Shown here piece by piece: positions 25,613 through 35,683 of a DNA stretch of 64,000 bases. The stretch's first letter is position 1. Each line of letters opens with the position of its first letter. The stretch lies in the NCBI RefSeq assembly GCF_003576645.1, contig NC_044916.1:1708328-1772327 (forward strand), given 5' to 3'. The stretch comes from Ipomoea triloba. Taxonomy: Eukaryota > Streptophyta > Magnoliopsida > Solanales > Convolvulaceae. The notes beneath the pieces were generated by a model that ran no database searches, was not told the origin of the DNA, and saw only the letters and a list, made by a program, of their open reading frames with translations. Position numbers and translations under genes: made by a program.

Positions 25613-25618
25613 TTTATA
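25613..25618 (-). promoter_or_regulatory. TATA box of the PIP5K gene
   Basis: TATAAA on the minus strand (CTCTATAAAAAGCCC) lies about 30 bases above the presumed leader start. Confidence 0.55.
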
Positions 25619-26904
25619 GAGTGGTTGACAGACACGTGTCGAGTATATGCATGGCAGCATGGCCGACATGCATGAAATGGGCTCCATGTTCTTTTCGGGT
25701 TTCGGCCGGTTGAAGTTGATTTTATGTGGGAAGCCACATTAAAAAGGAAAATTTTTTTATCCAACAACTTGAGACGGTTGATAAGTCCTAAACCGACGGT
25801 AATATTAGACAATTTACTTAATAATTACAAGATTCTAAATTACTCCTAGTAAAAACTTTTTATTAATACAGAATATCTTTTGAGTGATTAGTTATGAACC
25901 ATTTAAATTGATTTACATTCATGTATGTGATTCTTTGCTAGCTAGGTTTACAAGGTGGTTTTTACTAAGCACAATTTCGGATAACGACTATGAACTTTCT
26001 CATAAATAAAAAATCGAAAGATCAACTCTGGTTAAATTTTACGGGAGCAAAAAATAAAATAAAATAAGAAGAAATAATTTGTCATCAAATTTGGTTCTTT
26101 TTATATTTTATTAATATGTAAATTGTTTTATGTAGTCAATAAATTTTAAAAAAAATTGACTGAACATTACTTTAGTATCATTATTCTTTTTGTAAAAAAA
26201 CTTAATTCATTTTGATAAAAATGTTGAGATTTATCGAACTCATAATAATCGCATCCGATTCATTTAGTAAGAATTGAGTTCATGACTATTAAAATACTGA
26301 AATCATGCCCCACTCATTTCACAATTTAATTTGGGACGACTAAATTACATATTTACTATTTATAAGTTATATGCTTGACAAATTTAAACCACACCAAGCC
26401 AATAAAGGCCTCAAGCTCTTTTAGGAGTTGGTTCAACAATATTTGATTTAGATGTTATTATCCAACTAAACTTAGGTAAAACAGTTGAAGTATAGTATCA
26501 ATTATATACCTTAAATCCTACAAAGGATTTGCAGTGTCGGTGGGGATCAAAGTTGGGCGTTGATCTGCTTGCTACAATGCTACGAAAAGCATCGGTCGGT
26601 TTGTTTATTTCTCATCTTTCTGAAAAGAAGTCAAATATTAAAACCAAAAGGGGATGGGAATGGAGATAAAGGGCTGTTTAAATTGTATGAACAGCTAGAT
26701 GATTCAGAAGTTGGAATCTTGAGTGGTAGTGGTGTTCAAGTTATATAAGAGAATCATGTAATAAATTAAAGAGTAGTTTCATATTATAATTGTCAGGCTC
26801 AAACGCAAGGGTATTGATAAAAATTATATTCATAACGTTTAGATATAACTGCTTTGATCAGTGATTTACTCACTTGATCTTTTTTCGAAACACTATTTTA
26901 TCTT

Positions 26905-27110
26905 TTTTTTTTTTGGGTGACGAGAGAAATTCACAATCACTACTCGTGGTCCGGTGTGCATGGGATAAATCACGTGACTAAGGATCTCAAGGAAATAAAC
27001 TAAACTAGCTAGTCTAAGTTGTAGACCGACTCAAACTAAGAAAGGCAATAGTCGTCCTAATTGGGAGTCAAGTCAACAGTCTAACTAGCTTTGTTGAGTT
27101 TACCCTACTA
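26905..27110 (+). repeat. Dispersed repeat family 2, copy 4
   Basis: After a T run it reads GACGAGAGAAATTCACAATC, then GTCCGGTGTGCATGGGATAA and a long tail with CAAGTCAACAGTCTAACTAG. The order is the same as in the copies at 3.9-5.9 kb and this is the longest of them. Confidence 0.45.
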
Positions 27111-27649
27111 TTTTTTCTTTTTGATTTTATTTCTTAATATTCTTGTCTTCACTTAGTAAAAAAACTATTTTCACGTTAATCAAATACGAAAATGATTAAT
27201 CATTTATATTTACTCTTTTTATTTTATACGAAAAATAAATGTAAGATGTAAATATATATACAATTAGTTATAGTTGTGTCTCGAAGGGAATCTAATTAAG
27301 ACTTAGTTGGATTAGTTTCATTTCGAAATTTTGGTACCAATTCAATATTTAAATTAAAAAAATCACTATAGAAAATTTCAATTAGTTAACTTTTCTTTAC
27401 TGTCTTTTGTTTTGTTTTGTTTTTCTTTTTCAAAAAGAGGGATATGTTATTAGAATGTTGTATACTCGTAATTGAATATAAAGAAGTGTGAATGAGACTT
27501 TATACGATTGAATATAAAATGTGCATGCATGTATGCCAGCATGGGAATAGATGCCATTGATATAAAATATCATACTTCGAAGTTTTATTATATTGTTGAT
27601 ATTTAATTCCAGGCCAATTAGATGAATAAAATACTTCAAATTTACTTTC

Positions 27650-27651
<2 letters not shown>

Positions 27652-27697
<46 letters not shown>
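27652..27697. repeat. (AAT)n microsatellite
   Basis: About 15 uninterrupted AAT triplets. Confidence 0.95.
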
Positions 27698-27698
<1 letters not shown>

Positions 27699-28054
27699 CA
27701 ACTCAAAAGATCTTTGACATCAAGTAAGAATAACTTTGCAAAGTAATTTGTTTTTTTTTGGTCTATTATTAACCAAATTAGCCTATAATGGACTAACTTG
27801 GGGATTGAGTGAAAGTCTGGAAATGCCTCATCCATTCTTAATCAAAGGTAAAAAGTTTGGTCAAGGATTTAATTCTGGTTTTGGGTATGGAATAACCTTA
27901 AATCTCTAGGCTGGACTATGTTCGACAGTAGAAATTTTGAGCTACATCCAACAAAAAAAGAAGTATTTTTGAGTTCAACAAAAAAAGAAGTCTAAATGGA
28001 CTAAAAATATAAAATTTAAGGAAAACTTAGGAACAAAATTTACACTCTAAGCCA

Positions 28055-28215
28055 ATGACCTTATGGTCTAGTGGCACCCAATTGCACCACCATGTGGAAA
28101 GGGGTTGGGTTCAAGCCTCAGTAGGGGTGCTGTTGTCTCTTTGTGCTTCAGTAGGTTGAGTATAGTAGTACTAAAAAATGCTTCAGTAAGTTGAGTAACA
28201 AAGTCAGTAGTACTC
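28055..28215 (+). mobile_element. tRNA-derived SINE
   Basis: GACCTTATGGTCTAGTGGCA gives the A box and GGGTTCAAGCCTCAGTAGG the B box. The tail has GCTTCAGTAAGTTGAG and AGTAGTACTCAAAATA, as in the copies at 50.7 and 61.6 kb. Confidence 0.7.
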
Positions 28216-28859
28216 AAAATATTTACACTCTAAATTATTATATTGAAGGTATAACTCAATAATCAGAAGTGCTAGTTTCCATCAATAATTTGTTTTTTAT
28301 TTTTAATATTTAATTATAGAATATGAGGATTTAGCTAGAAAACAGAAGATTAATGCTAATTCCTACGTCCCCTTTTTACCTAAACAGTGGTCACCATTTT
28401 GCGTGGCACTCAATTAATCTGATTGATGCTGCCTGTTGGCATTGGTTTAACCAGATTTGCATGTCGTTTCACATAAAATGACGTTCGAGTTTCAAAGTAA
28501 TCACGTACGTTTAATACTAGGGTACAAATGACTGTCAATAAAATAATAAATAAATAAATAATAGTAATAATAATAAGTCATTTCTAGATCTTATACGTGT
28601 ATGGTTTTATTTTGGCCAAGTTGAAGTTCTTAATTATAATTTAAAATGAGTAGGTATATATTTGATATGTATACAAAGTACAAACAAACACACACATATA
28701 TATAGATGGGCTAGATTAGGTACAAACTCGCGGCCAAGTATAAACGTGCAAACTCTAAAGTACACAACTTAGAGCTACAAAGTGCAAGTATCTTCTTTCG
28801 ACTTAATCCTGGAAGATATTCATAAATTAGCTAGTTAGTTTTTTTGCATTAGTTTTATG

Positions 28860-28991
28860 TTTGCTAAGCGATCTGCGAATTCAGCAGCCCACGTATTAAC
28901 TCGGGAAGTTGTTTTCATAGCTGATTGCATTGTTTGGGCAGCTTCGCCCCCCTTATGTTTGTTTGACATTATCTTTTCGGAGGCTATCTAA
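28860..28991 (+). mobile_element. LINE remnant: end of an RNase H-like domain
   Basis: An open stretch of 43 codons ends in a stop. It contains FAKRSANSAAHVLTREV and CIVWAASPP, the C-terminal signature of the RNase H-like region of plant L1-type retrotransposons. Nothing upstream is intact, so this is a 5'-truncated relic. Confidence 0.7.
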
Positions 28992-29454
28992 TTAAATTGG
29001 TCCGTTTATCTTCAAAAAAGAGCTACAAAGTGCGAGCATTTTATAATACTTACAAGTATAACTCAAAAATAAAGTTTAAAAATTAAAATTCTAAAGGAGC
29101 ACAGACAAATAATAAACTTTTGACTGGTGAACACCAAGCAATTTACCTCTATTGTGTAATTTGCAAGTTATTACATAAGAGAGTTTACTCAGTGCACACC
29201 ATTAAGTAGTGGTTGTAGGTTTAATTTTGCTTGTCACCCAAAAGAAATTTTTTTTTGATAGTTCTAAATCCACCTAACACCCCTTGCATGCAACATGGAA
29301 GTTCCAACAAGGTAGGAGCATAGCCCATAGGCAAAGCATTATGAACATTGTATCCTAAGTTTGTGATTTTATTGAACCTTAGTACTAACAATGAGGTATG
29401 CTTTGTGGTCTTTATTATTTGCATCATTATATTGGTTGAGGCTTAAATGCTAGC

Positions 29455-30819
29455 TTAATGATCCAAAATCCTTGGAACCTCAACAGGGTACCTATCAATC
29501 CTGTCAGACCATGCATTATATGGCTTTGGATCAAGCTCTGAAATGCACTTCCAAACTGCACTATTGCATTTAAATCCACTCCCAAATGCAATCTGCCAAA
29601 CCCTATCACCCTTCTTAACCCTCCCTTTAGCCTCAAGGTAGCAAAGCTCATACCAAATGGAAGAGGATGAAGTGTTCCCAAATCTGTAGAGTGTCATTCT
29701 TGATGCCTCAGCATCTTGCTTGCTCAGCCTCAGGCTGTCCTCCACTGCATCGATCACGGCCCTGCCCCCCGCGTGTATGCAGAAATGCTCGAACGATTTC
29801 TTGAAATTCGGGGTGTATGTCCCCCCGCCCTTTCGTGGCGGTGTCCTGCCCGGGAGTTTGGTGGCGAGGAGCGAGCATGCGTAGAGGAGGAGCTCGGATA
29901 AAGGGAGAACGCGGGGGGCGAGGTCTGATATGTTGGTTTTCAGGGCTTTTCCTGCTACTTGGAGGAGGTTTCTTGAGAGGTAGACTCCCATGTGCCCTGA
30001 TTCATCATTTTCCTGGAAGACTGAGTGGTATGAATCATCATCTGCTCCCATGTGTGTTCTCACAAGATGTTTGAGGCTATATTTTGCCCTTTTCTTGTCC
30101 TGTCTTTTGTTTGACAGCAAAATTGCCACTCCCCCCATTCTGAATAATGTGTTGGTGAGAATCATGGATTTTACACTCCCTAAATAGGCATTTGGGGTTA
30201 TGGCCTCCATGCTGACAACCAAAGCCAGGGAGTTTTTGTGGACTTTAAGGATGTCTTTAGCCACACCGATCGAGAGGATCCCCGCGCTGCACCCCATCCC
30301 ACACAGGCTAAAGCTCTTCACATTGCTCCTCAGCCCAAACCTGTTAATGACCATGGCAGTGATGGAAGGGGTGGGGCAGAAAAGGCTGCAATTGGACACA
30401 ATTATGTCTATGCTCTCAGGGCTCACATTGTGCCTTTTTAGAAGATTTTCCACCACAGTGAACAGAACTGTCTCTGTCTCCTCCCTGGAGGCCTCCAGGG
30501 AGCAGTCAGGGGGGAGCTGGTGCAACACGTGCGGGGCGCACGACTCGCTACTTATCCCGGACCTCATCCCGGACATCACGTGGAAGTCGAACCCCTCGGG
30601 TGCAGTGCAGTGTAGACCATGCTCCACAAAGTAGCCCGTGGTCACCCTCGTGTGGTCCGGGGGCCTGTAGCAGCAAAAGTCGAGAAGGTAAACCGGGTGG
30701 GACCCGAAAACACAGTAGTAGAGTAGTAGCAGTAGCAGCAGCAGAAACAGGGATGCCATGGCATGGAAGGGAGTGAATGTGAATCCATTAAAGAAATAAT
30801 CTGTGAGCATATGGGACAT
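29455..30819 (-). CDS. 3-ketoacyl-CoA synthase, single exon
   Basis: KCS enzymes condense malonyl-CoA with acyl-CoA in the ER, the first and chain-length-determining step of very-long-chain fatty acid elongation. The 454-residue frame is uninterrupted. A hydrophobic leucine stretch (residues 21-36) forms a membrane segment. The catalytic triad is visible: Cys177 in CGMGCSAG, His349 in FEHFCIHAGGR and Asn382 in RFGNTSSSS. The His-Asn spacing of 33 equals that of FAE1. It is shorter than the common 480-500, with a reduced N-terminal membrane region. The glycine pair usually before MGCSAG is here Cys-Gly. Met21 is an alternative start, but Met1 is close to the TATA box. The subclass is not determinable by eye; shorter KCS3/12/19-like enzymes are candidates. 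Confidence 0.92.
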   Translation of the reverse strand: MSHMLTDYFFNGFTFTPFHAMASLFLLLLLLLLYYCVFGSHPVYLLDFCCYRPPDHTRVTTGYFVEHGLHCTAPEGFDFHVMSGMRSGISSESCAPHVLHQLPPDCSLEASREETETVLFTVVENLLKRHNVSPESIDIIVSNCSLFCPTPSITAMVINRFGLRSNVKSFSLCGMGCSAGILSIGVAKDILKVHKNSLALVVSMEAITPNAYLGSVKSMILTNTLFRMGGVAILLSNKRQDKKRAKYSLKHLVRTHMGADDDSYHSVFQENDESGHMGVYLSRNLLQVAGKALKTNISDLAPRVLPLSELLLYACSLLATKLPGRTPPRKGGGTYTPNFKKSFEHFCIHAGGRAVIDAVEDSLRLSKQDAEASRMTLYRFGNTSSSSIWYELCYLEAKGRVKKGDRVWQIAFGSGFKCNSAVWKCISELDPKPYNAWSDRIDRYPVEVPRILDH

Positions 30820-30872
30820 GTTTGGATAATGTTGTACCCAGGTTGCAATGATGTCTGGTGGGGTTGTGTGGG

Positions 30873-30878
30873 TATATA
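30873..30878 (-). promoter_or_regulatory. TATA box of the KCS gene
   Basis: TATATA on the minus strand (CTTATATACCCACAC) lies 54 bases above the start codon, which implies a very short leader of about 25 bases. Confidence 0.55.
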
Positions 30879-31086
30879 AGAGTGTAATATATGGGTAATC
30901 TGTTATATGAACGGATGATCACACAATTGTTGTTCAGGTGGTATATTTACTGATTTATTGGTCTGATAAGAAAGAGCAGTTTTTGTAATCACAACATTTG
31001 TGTGATAAAACTGTTTTTAACTTTTATCTTACGTTTATATCAACGATATTATTTATATAAAAAAAATGACATCACAAAACAACAAA

Positions 31087-31159
31087 TCCGTTGTAGTTTA
31101 GTTGGTTAGGATACTCGGCTCTCACCTGAGAGACCCGGATTCGATTCCCGGCAACGGAA
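31087..31159 (+). tRNA. tRNA-Glu (CTC), unit zero
   Basis: The acceptor stem TCCGTTG/CAACGGA is perfect, and anticodon CTC sits in the loop CTCTCAC. The T stem has CCGGA against CCCGG, so the normally invariant G53 of the B box is A. CAA motifs lie directly upstream. The usual T5 terminator is missing because PIP5K-derived sequence begins 5 bases downstream; the next TTTT is near 31187. It may be weakly transcribed. Confidence 0.8.
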
Positions 31160-31948
31160 ACTCATTTCTTACTTCTTTAGCGGGAAATTTTCGCCTTTGT
31201 GTACTTTGGTGGGAGAGTCCATCGACACTCTTAACCCTCTCTCTGATTAGGACCCCTTGCATATATTCTCTTTCATATGCCACTGTAAATCTGTAACAAC
31301 CTGATCCATGTCTTAACCCATCAACCCAAAATCCATCAAACAGATCTCCATTGAACCATTTCATAACCCCTCTACCAGACATGTTCCCTGTTTCCAAATC
31401 CCAGTATACATGTTTCCATTACTCCATGCATATCTACCATGGCCATCAAGTACTCCCTCTTTCCAACAACCATCATATACATCACACCATGATGAATATT
31501 CATCTTCCAGTGACCTTTGTATCCAGAACCATCAGAATTCTGATACTCTTTTCGTCCAACACTATAATGAATATTCATCTTCCAGTGACCTTTGTATACA
31601 GAACCATCAGAACTGCTAAAGGTTCCAAAGCCATGGAGGTAACCCCCAAAGCAATCACCATCATAAGTAGCTCCAGCCTTACCTGTCATCTTTCCTTCTT
31701 CCCAATCACCATCATATGTTGTTCCATCTGATGATGTATACTTACCTTTTCCATGTGGAAGCACTCCCTTAAACATACCAATGTAGGCATCTCCATTTGG
31801 GAAGACCTTCTCACCAGTTCTGCAGATAAGTATCAGTCAATTTATGCAAAACAACTCATACAAACTTATCCTTCAATTAGTTAAGAAGTTTACTGTTGTA
31901 GTACCTTTCACTATTTTCCATGATTTATATCACTCATCAAGTATCCAA
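31160..31948 (-). pseudogene. Rearranged partial copy of the PIP5K gene (MORN part)
   Basis: The minus strand matches the 5' part of the kinase at 19955-24630. It includes the ATG exon, intron 1 and parts of exon 2, so it arose from DNA and not mRNA. Several changes break it. A deletion joins the MORN sequence at GCYRF to TVAYERE. A segment is missing between MTGK and AGATYDG. The block encoding [10 protein letters not shown] is duplicated, and frames shift around 31480. No kinase domain follows. Both ends abut tRNA-array sequence: tRNA-Glu flank on the left, the unit start CCCTTTATTC on the right. Confidence 0.9.
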
Positions 31949-31995
31949 CCCTTTATTCTCTGTGCCTCTTCTTTCTGCTCCACCTTGGAGTACAT

Positions 31996-32367
31996 GGGAT
32001 AGTCTAACTTATACCACCATTCTCTATTGTATCATTCAACCTATCAATCTTAGGGAATGTCAATTATGCTTAAGCACTATCATAGACTTAACGTCTATGG
32101 ATCATAGGCGAGACCCACTTCATTGAGTGCTCTTCTGTCACGCCTCCTTAGAGCAATTCCATTAGTGCATTTTTAGCTATANGGGATAGTCTAACTTATA
32201 CCACCATTCTCTATTGTATCATTCAACCTATCAATCTTAGGGAATGTCAATTATGCTTAAGCACTATCATAGACTTAACGTCTATGGATCATAGGCGAGA
32301 CCCACTTCATTGAGTGCTCTTCTGTCACGCCTCCTTAGAGCAATTCCATTAGTGCATTTTTAGCTAT
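31996..32367. repeat. 185-base direct duplication around a single N
   Basis: Bases 31996-32181 and 32183-32367 read the same apart from one base near the start, with a lone N at 32182. No other unit has this doubling. It is probably an unmerged contig overlap and not biology. Confidence 0.8.
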
Positions 32368-32552
32368 AAGATAAAACACTGCATTAAAATGGAAATATCC
32401 AATAGTGCTTCTAAGACACAAGAAGAAAACCGAAAAAGTCCAACCGGAGCAGTTTTGTAATCACAGCATTTGTGTGACAAAACTGTAGTTTTAACTTTCA
32501 TCTTACGCTTATAGCAGGTTATTAAGTATAAATAGCAGGGTGGAGTAGCAAA

Positions 32553-32625
32553 TTCGTTGTAGTCTAGTCGGTTAGGATACTCGGCTCTCACCCGAGAGAC
32601 TTGGGTTCGGTTCCCGGCCACAAAA
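32553..32625 (+). tRNA. tRNA-Glu (CTC)-like, unit 1, acceptor stem damaged
   Basis: The anticodon arm CTCGG-CTCTCAC-CCGAG is intact, but the acceptor stem is TTCGTTG against CCACAAA, with two mismatches. TATAAATA lies 26 bases upstream and CAAA next to the start. Probably a pseudogene or weakly stable. Confidence 0.6.
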
Positions 32626-32683
32626 ACTCCTTTTATGCTTTGATTTTGCACCGCGCGTTCACGACGGAGGGGAAAAAGGATAT

Positions 32684-32768
32684 TGGGGTGAGAGAGGCTC
32701 AAACTCTCGACCTCAGGATCACTCAGAAGCTATGAGACCTACGCGCTAGCCAACTGCGCCACCACCCC
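32684..32768 (-). tRNA. Elongator tRNA-Met (CAT) with intron, unit 1
   Basis: On the minus strand the acceptor GGGGTGG pairs with TCACCCC and the discriminator is A. The anticodon CAT in GGTCTCATA is followed by the intron GCTTCTGAGTG and then ATCCTGAGG. The T loop reads TTTGA in place of TTCGA, a change at an invariant position. TATAAAA and CAACAT lie upstream and a T5 terminator 7 bases downstream. Confidence 0.75.
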
Positions 32769-33366
32769 ATGTTGACACTTAGCTTTTAGAGAAGACTGTT
32801 TTATAGATGTTTTGCTGGAATTGTGGGCTTTTATATTTTAGAGCAGGGGTGTAGTAAATTTAGTAATAATGTGAATAGAGATTAATGAGGGGAACTAGTA
32901 TAGCTTAATAAAGAAGGGTAGGGCCTTTGTTTACACTATTCAAGGCATTAGGCTATCATGAGAGCACACTCAGGCCTTTTAGGAAGAGAAGCTAGGAAGA
33001 AGAAGAAGAAAATCAAAGAAGGGAAAAAATCCTTTTTAATTATTTGAAGTCTCAACTCTTGGCTCTCAACCCTTTATTCTCTGTGCCTCTTCTTTCTGCT
33101 CCACCTTGGAATACAGGGGATAGTCTAACTTATACCACCATTCTCTATTGTATCATTCAACCTATCAATCTTAGGGAATGTCAATTATGCTTAAGCACTA
33201 TCATAGACTTAACGTCTATGGATCATAGGCGAGACCCACTTCATTGAGTGCTCTTCTGTCACGCCTCCTTAGAGCAATTCCATTAGTGCATTTTTAGCTA
33301 TAGGATAAAACGCTGCATTGAAATGGAAATATCCAAATTAGTGCTTCTAAGACACACAAGAAGAAA

Positions 33367-33540
33367 ATCGAACAAGTCCAACCGGAGCAGTTTTGTAATC
33401 ACAGCATTTGCGAACAAGTCCAACCGGAGCAGTTTTGTAATCACAGCATTTGTGAACAAGTCCAACCGGAGCAGTTTTGTAATCACAGCATTTGTGTGAC
33501 AGTCCAACCGGAGCAGTTTTGTAATCACAGCATTTGTGTG
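33367..33540. repeat. Four tandem copies of a ~43-bp block upstream of tRNA-Glu, unit 2
   Basis: The block AGTCCAACCGGAGCAGTTTT plus GTAATCACAGCATTTG repeats four times at 43-44-base steps. The other units have one copy. This is a local expansion 80 bases above the tRNA-Glu gene. Confidence 0.9.
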
Positions 33541-33616
33541 ACAAAACTGTAGTTTTAACTTTCATCTTACGCTTATAGCAGGCTATTAAGTATAAATAGC
33601 AGGGTAGAGCAGCAAA

Positions 33617-33689
33617 TCTGTTATAGTCTAGTCGGATAGGATACTCGACTCTCACCCGAGAGACTTGGGTTCAATTCCCGGCAACAGAA
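33617..33689 (+). tRNA. tRNA-Glu (CTC)-like, unit 2, degenerate
   Basis: The acceptor stem TCTGTTA/CAACAGA has one mismatch at 7-66. The anticodon stem CTCGA/CCGAG has one mismatch. The D loop has GGATAGG in place of GGTTAGG, which hits the A box. The T5 terminator is present. Probably a pseudogene. Confidence 0.6.
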
Positions 33690-33747
33690 ACTCTTTTTAT
33701 GCTTTGATTTTGCACCGCGAGTTCACGACGGAGGGGAAAAAGGATAT

Positions 33748-33832
33748 TGGGGTGAGAGAGGCTCGAACTCTCGACCTCAGGATCACTCAGAAGCTATGAG
33801 ACCTACGCGTTAGCCAACTGCGCCACCACCCC
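33748..33832 (-). tRNA. Elongator tRNA-Met (CAT) with intron, unit 2
   Basis: The acceptor, anticodon and T arms are intact, and the T loop is TTCGA. One D-arm change gives GCTAACGCG where other copies have GCTAGCGCG. The 11-base intron follows CATA. Upstream TATA and CAA motifs and a T5 terminator are present. Likely functional or nearly so. Confidence 0.85.
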
Positions 33833-34556
33833 ATGTTGGCACGTAGCTTTTAGAGAAGACTATTTTATAGATGTTTTGCTGGAACTGTGGGCTTTTACAT
33901 TTTAGAGCAGGGGTGTAGTAAATTTAGTAATAATGTGAATAGAGATTAATGAGGGGAACTAGTATAGCTTAATAAAGAAGGGTAGGGCCTTTGTTTACAC
34001 TATTCAAGGCATTAGGCTATCATGAGAGCACACTCAGGCCTTTTGGGAAGAGAAGCTAGAAAGAAGAAGAAGAAGAAAATCAAAGAAGGGAAAAAATCCT
34101 TTTTAATTATTTGAAGTCTCAACTCTTGGCTCTCAACCCTTTATTCTCTGTGCCTCTTCTTTCTGCTCCACCTTGGAATACAGGGGATAGTCTAACTTAT
34201 ACCACCATTCTCTATTGTATCATTCAACCTATCAATCTTAGGGAATGTCAATTATGCTTAAGCACTATCATAGACTTAACGTCTATGGATCATAGGCGAG
34301 ACCCACTTCATTGAGTGCTCTTCTGTCACGCCTCCTTAGAGCAATTCCATTAGTGCATTTTTAGCTATAAGATAAAATGCTGCATTGAAATGGAAATATC
34401 CAAATTAGTGCGTCTAAGACACACAAGAAGAAACCGAAAAAGTCCAACCGGAGCAGTTTTGTAATCACAGCATTTGTGTGACAAAACTGTAGTTTTAACT
34501 TTCATCTTACGCTTATAGCATGCTATTAAGTATAAATATCATAGTGGAGTAGCAAA

Positions 34557-34629
34557 TCTGTTGTAGTCTAGTCGGTTAGGATACTTGGCTCTCACCCGAG
34601 AGACTCGGGTTCAATTCTCGGCAATGGAA
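34557..34629 (+). tRNA. tRNA-Glu (CTC), unit 3
   Basis: The acceptor TCTGTTG/CAATGGA pairs throughout if G-T wobbles are allowed. The anticodon stem CTTGG/CCGAG and T stem TCGGG/CTCGG also pair with wobble. The A-box region GGTTAGG is intact. This is one of the better Glu copies. Confidence 0.75.
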
Positions 34630-34687
34630 ACTCTTTTTATGCTTTGATTTTGCACCGCGCGTTCACGACAGAGGGGAAAAAGGATAT

Positions 34688-34764
34688 TGGGGTGAGAGAG
34701 GCTCGAACTCAGGATCACTCAGAAGCTATGAGATCTACGCGCAAGCCAACTGCGCCACCACCCC
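34688..34764 (-). pseudogene. tRNA-Met (CAT) copy with T-arm deletion, unit 3
   Basis: Compared with the other copies, eight bases (TCGACCTC on +) are missing, which destroys the variable loop and T stem. The gene is 77 bases in place of 85. Acceptor and anticodon parts remain. Confidence 0.85.
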
Positions 34765-35489
34765 ATGTTGACACATGGCTTTTAGAGAAGACTATTTTAT
34801 AGATGTTTTGCTGGAACTGTGGGCTTTTACATTTTAGAGCATGGGTGTATTAAATTTAGTAATAATGTGAATAGAGATTAATGAGGGGAACTAGTATAGC
34901 TTAATAAAGAAGGGTAGGGCCTTTGTTTACACTATTCAAGGCATTAGGCTACCATGAGAGCACACTCAGGCCTTTTAGGAAGAGAAGCTAGGAAGAAGAA
35001 GAAGAAGAAAATCAAAGCAGGGAAAAGATCCTTTTTAATTATTTGTGGTCTCGGCTCTTGGCTCTCAACCTTTTATTCTCTGTGCCTCTTCTTTCTGTTC
35101 CACCTTGGAATACAGGGGATAGTCTAACTTATACCACCATTCTCTATTGTATCATTCAACCTATCAATCTTAGGGAAAGTCAATTATGCTTAAGCACTAT
35201 CATAGACTTAACGTCTATGGATCATAGGCGAGACCCACTTCATTGAGTGCTCTTCTGTCACGCCTCCTTAGAGCAATTCCATTAGTGCATTTTTAGCTAT
35301 AAGATAAAACGCTGCATTGAAATGGAAATATCCAAATTATTGCTTCTAAGACACACAAGAAGAAAACCGAACAAGTCCAACCGGAGCAGTTTTGTAATCA
35401 CAGCATTTGTGTGACAAAACTGTAGTTTTAACTTTCATCTTACGCTTATAGAAGGCTATTAAGTATAAATAGCAGGGTAGAGCAGCAAA

Positions 35490-35540
35490 TCTGTTGTAGT
35501 CTAGTCGGTTAGGATACTCGGCTCTCACCCGGCAACAGAA
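35490..35540 (+). pseudogene. tRNA-Glu (CTC) copy lacking the T arm, unit 4
   Basis: After the anticodon loop CTCTCACC the sequence jumps to CGGCAACAGAA. About 22 bases covering the 3' anticodon stem, variable loop and most of the T arm are deleted. The B box is lost. Confidence 0.9.
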
Positions 35541-35598
35541 ACTCTTTTTATGCTTTGATGTTGCACCGCGCGTTCACGACGGAGGGGAAAAAGGATAT

Positions 35599-35683
35599 TG
35601 GGGTGAGAGAGGCTTGAACTCTCGACCTCAGGATCACTCAGAAGCTATGAGACCTACGCGCTAGCCAACTGCGCCACCACCCC
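35599..35683 (-). tRNA. Elongator tRNA-Met (CAT) with intron, unit 4
   Basis: Full 85-base gene. All stems are intact, and the T loop TTCAA differs from TTCGA only at a purine position. Intron GCTTCTGAGTG is present, as are the TATA, CAA and T5 signals. Likely functional. Confidence 0.87.

Larger units (their letters stand above)
25620..29450. other. Spacer between PIP5K and KCS
   Basis: AT-rich sequence with a family-2 repeat, an (AAT)n microsatellite, a SINE and a LINE RNase H remnant, listed separately. A 62-codon open frame at 26560-26748 has no recognisable family. I do not call a gene. Confidence 0.6.

Noticed and set aside
26560..26748. 62-codon open frame with LKPKGDGNGDKGLFKLYEQL
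   Set aside because: It could be a gene relic, but I recognise no family, splice context or promoter.
30200..30634. 144-codon open frame on + within the KCS region
   Set aside because: It is antisense to an intact, clearly recognisable enzyme, without features of its own.
33044..33247. A 67-codon open frame repeated in almost every array unit (LLALNPLFSVPLLSAPPW)
   Set aside because: It begins at a TTG, not an ATG, and is open in all units because the units are recent copies. The composition does not look like a protein family.
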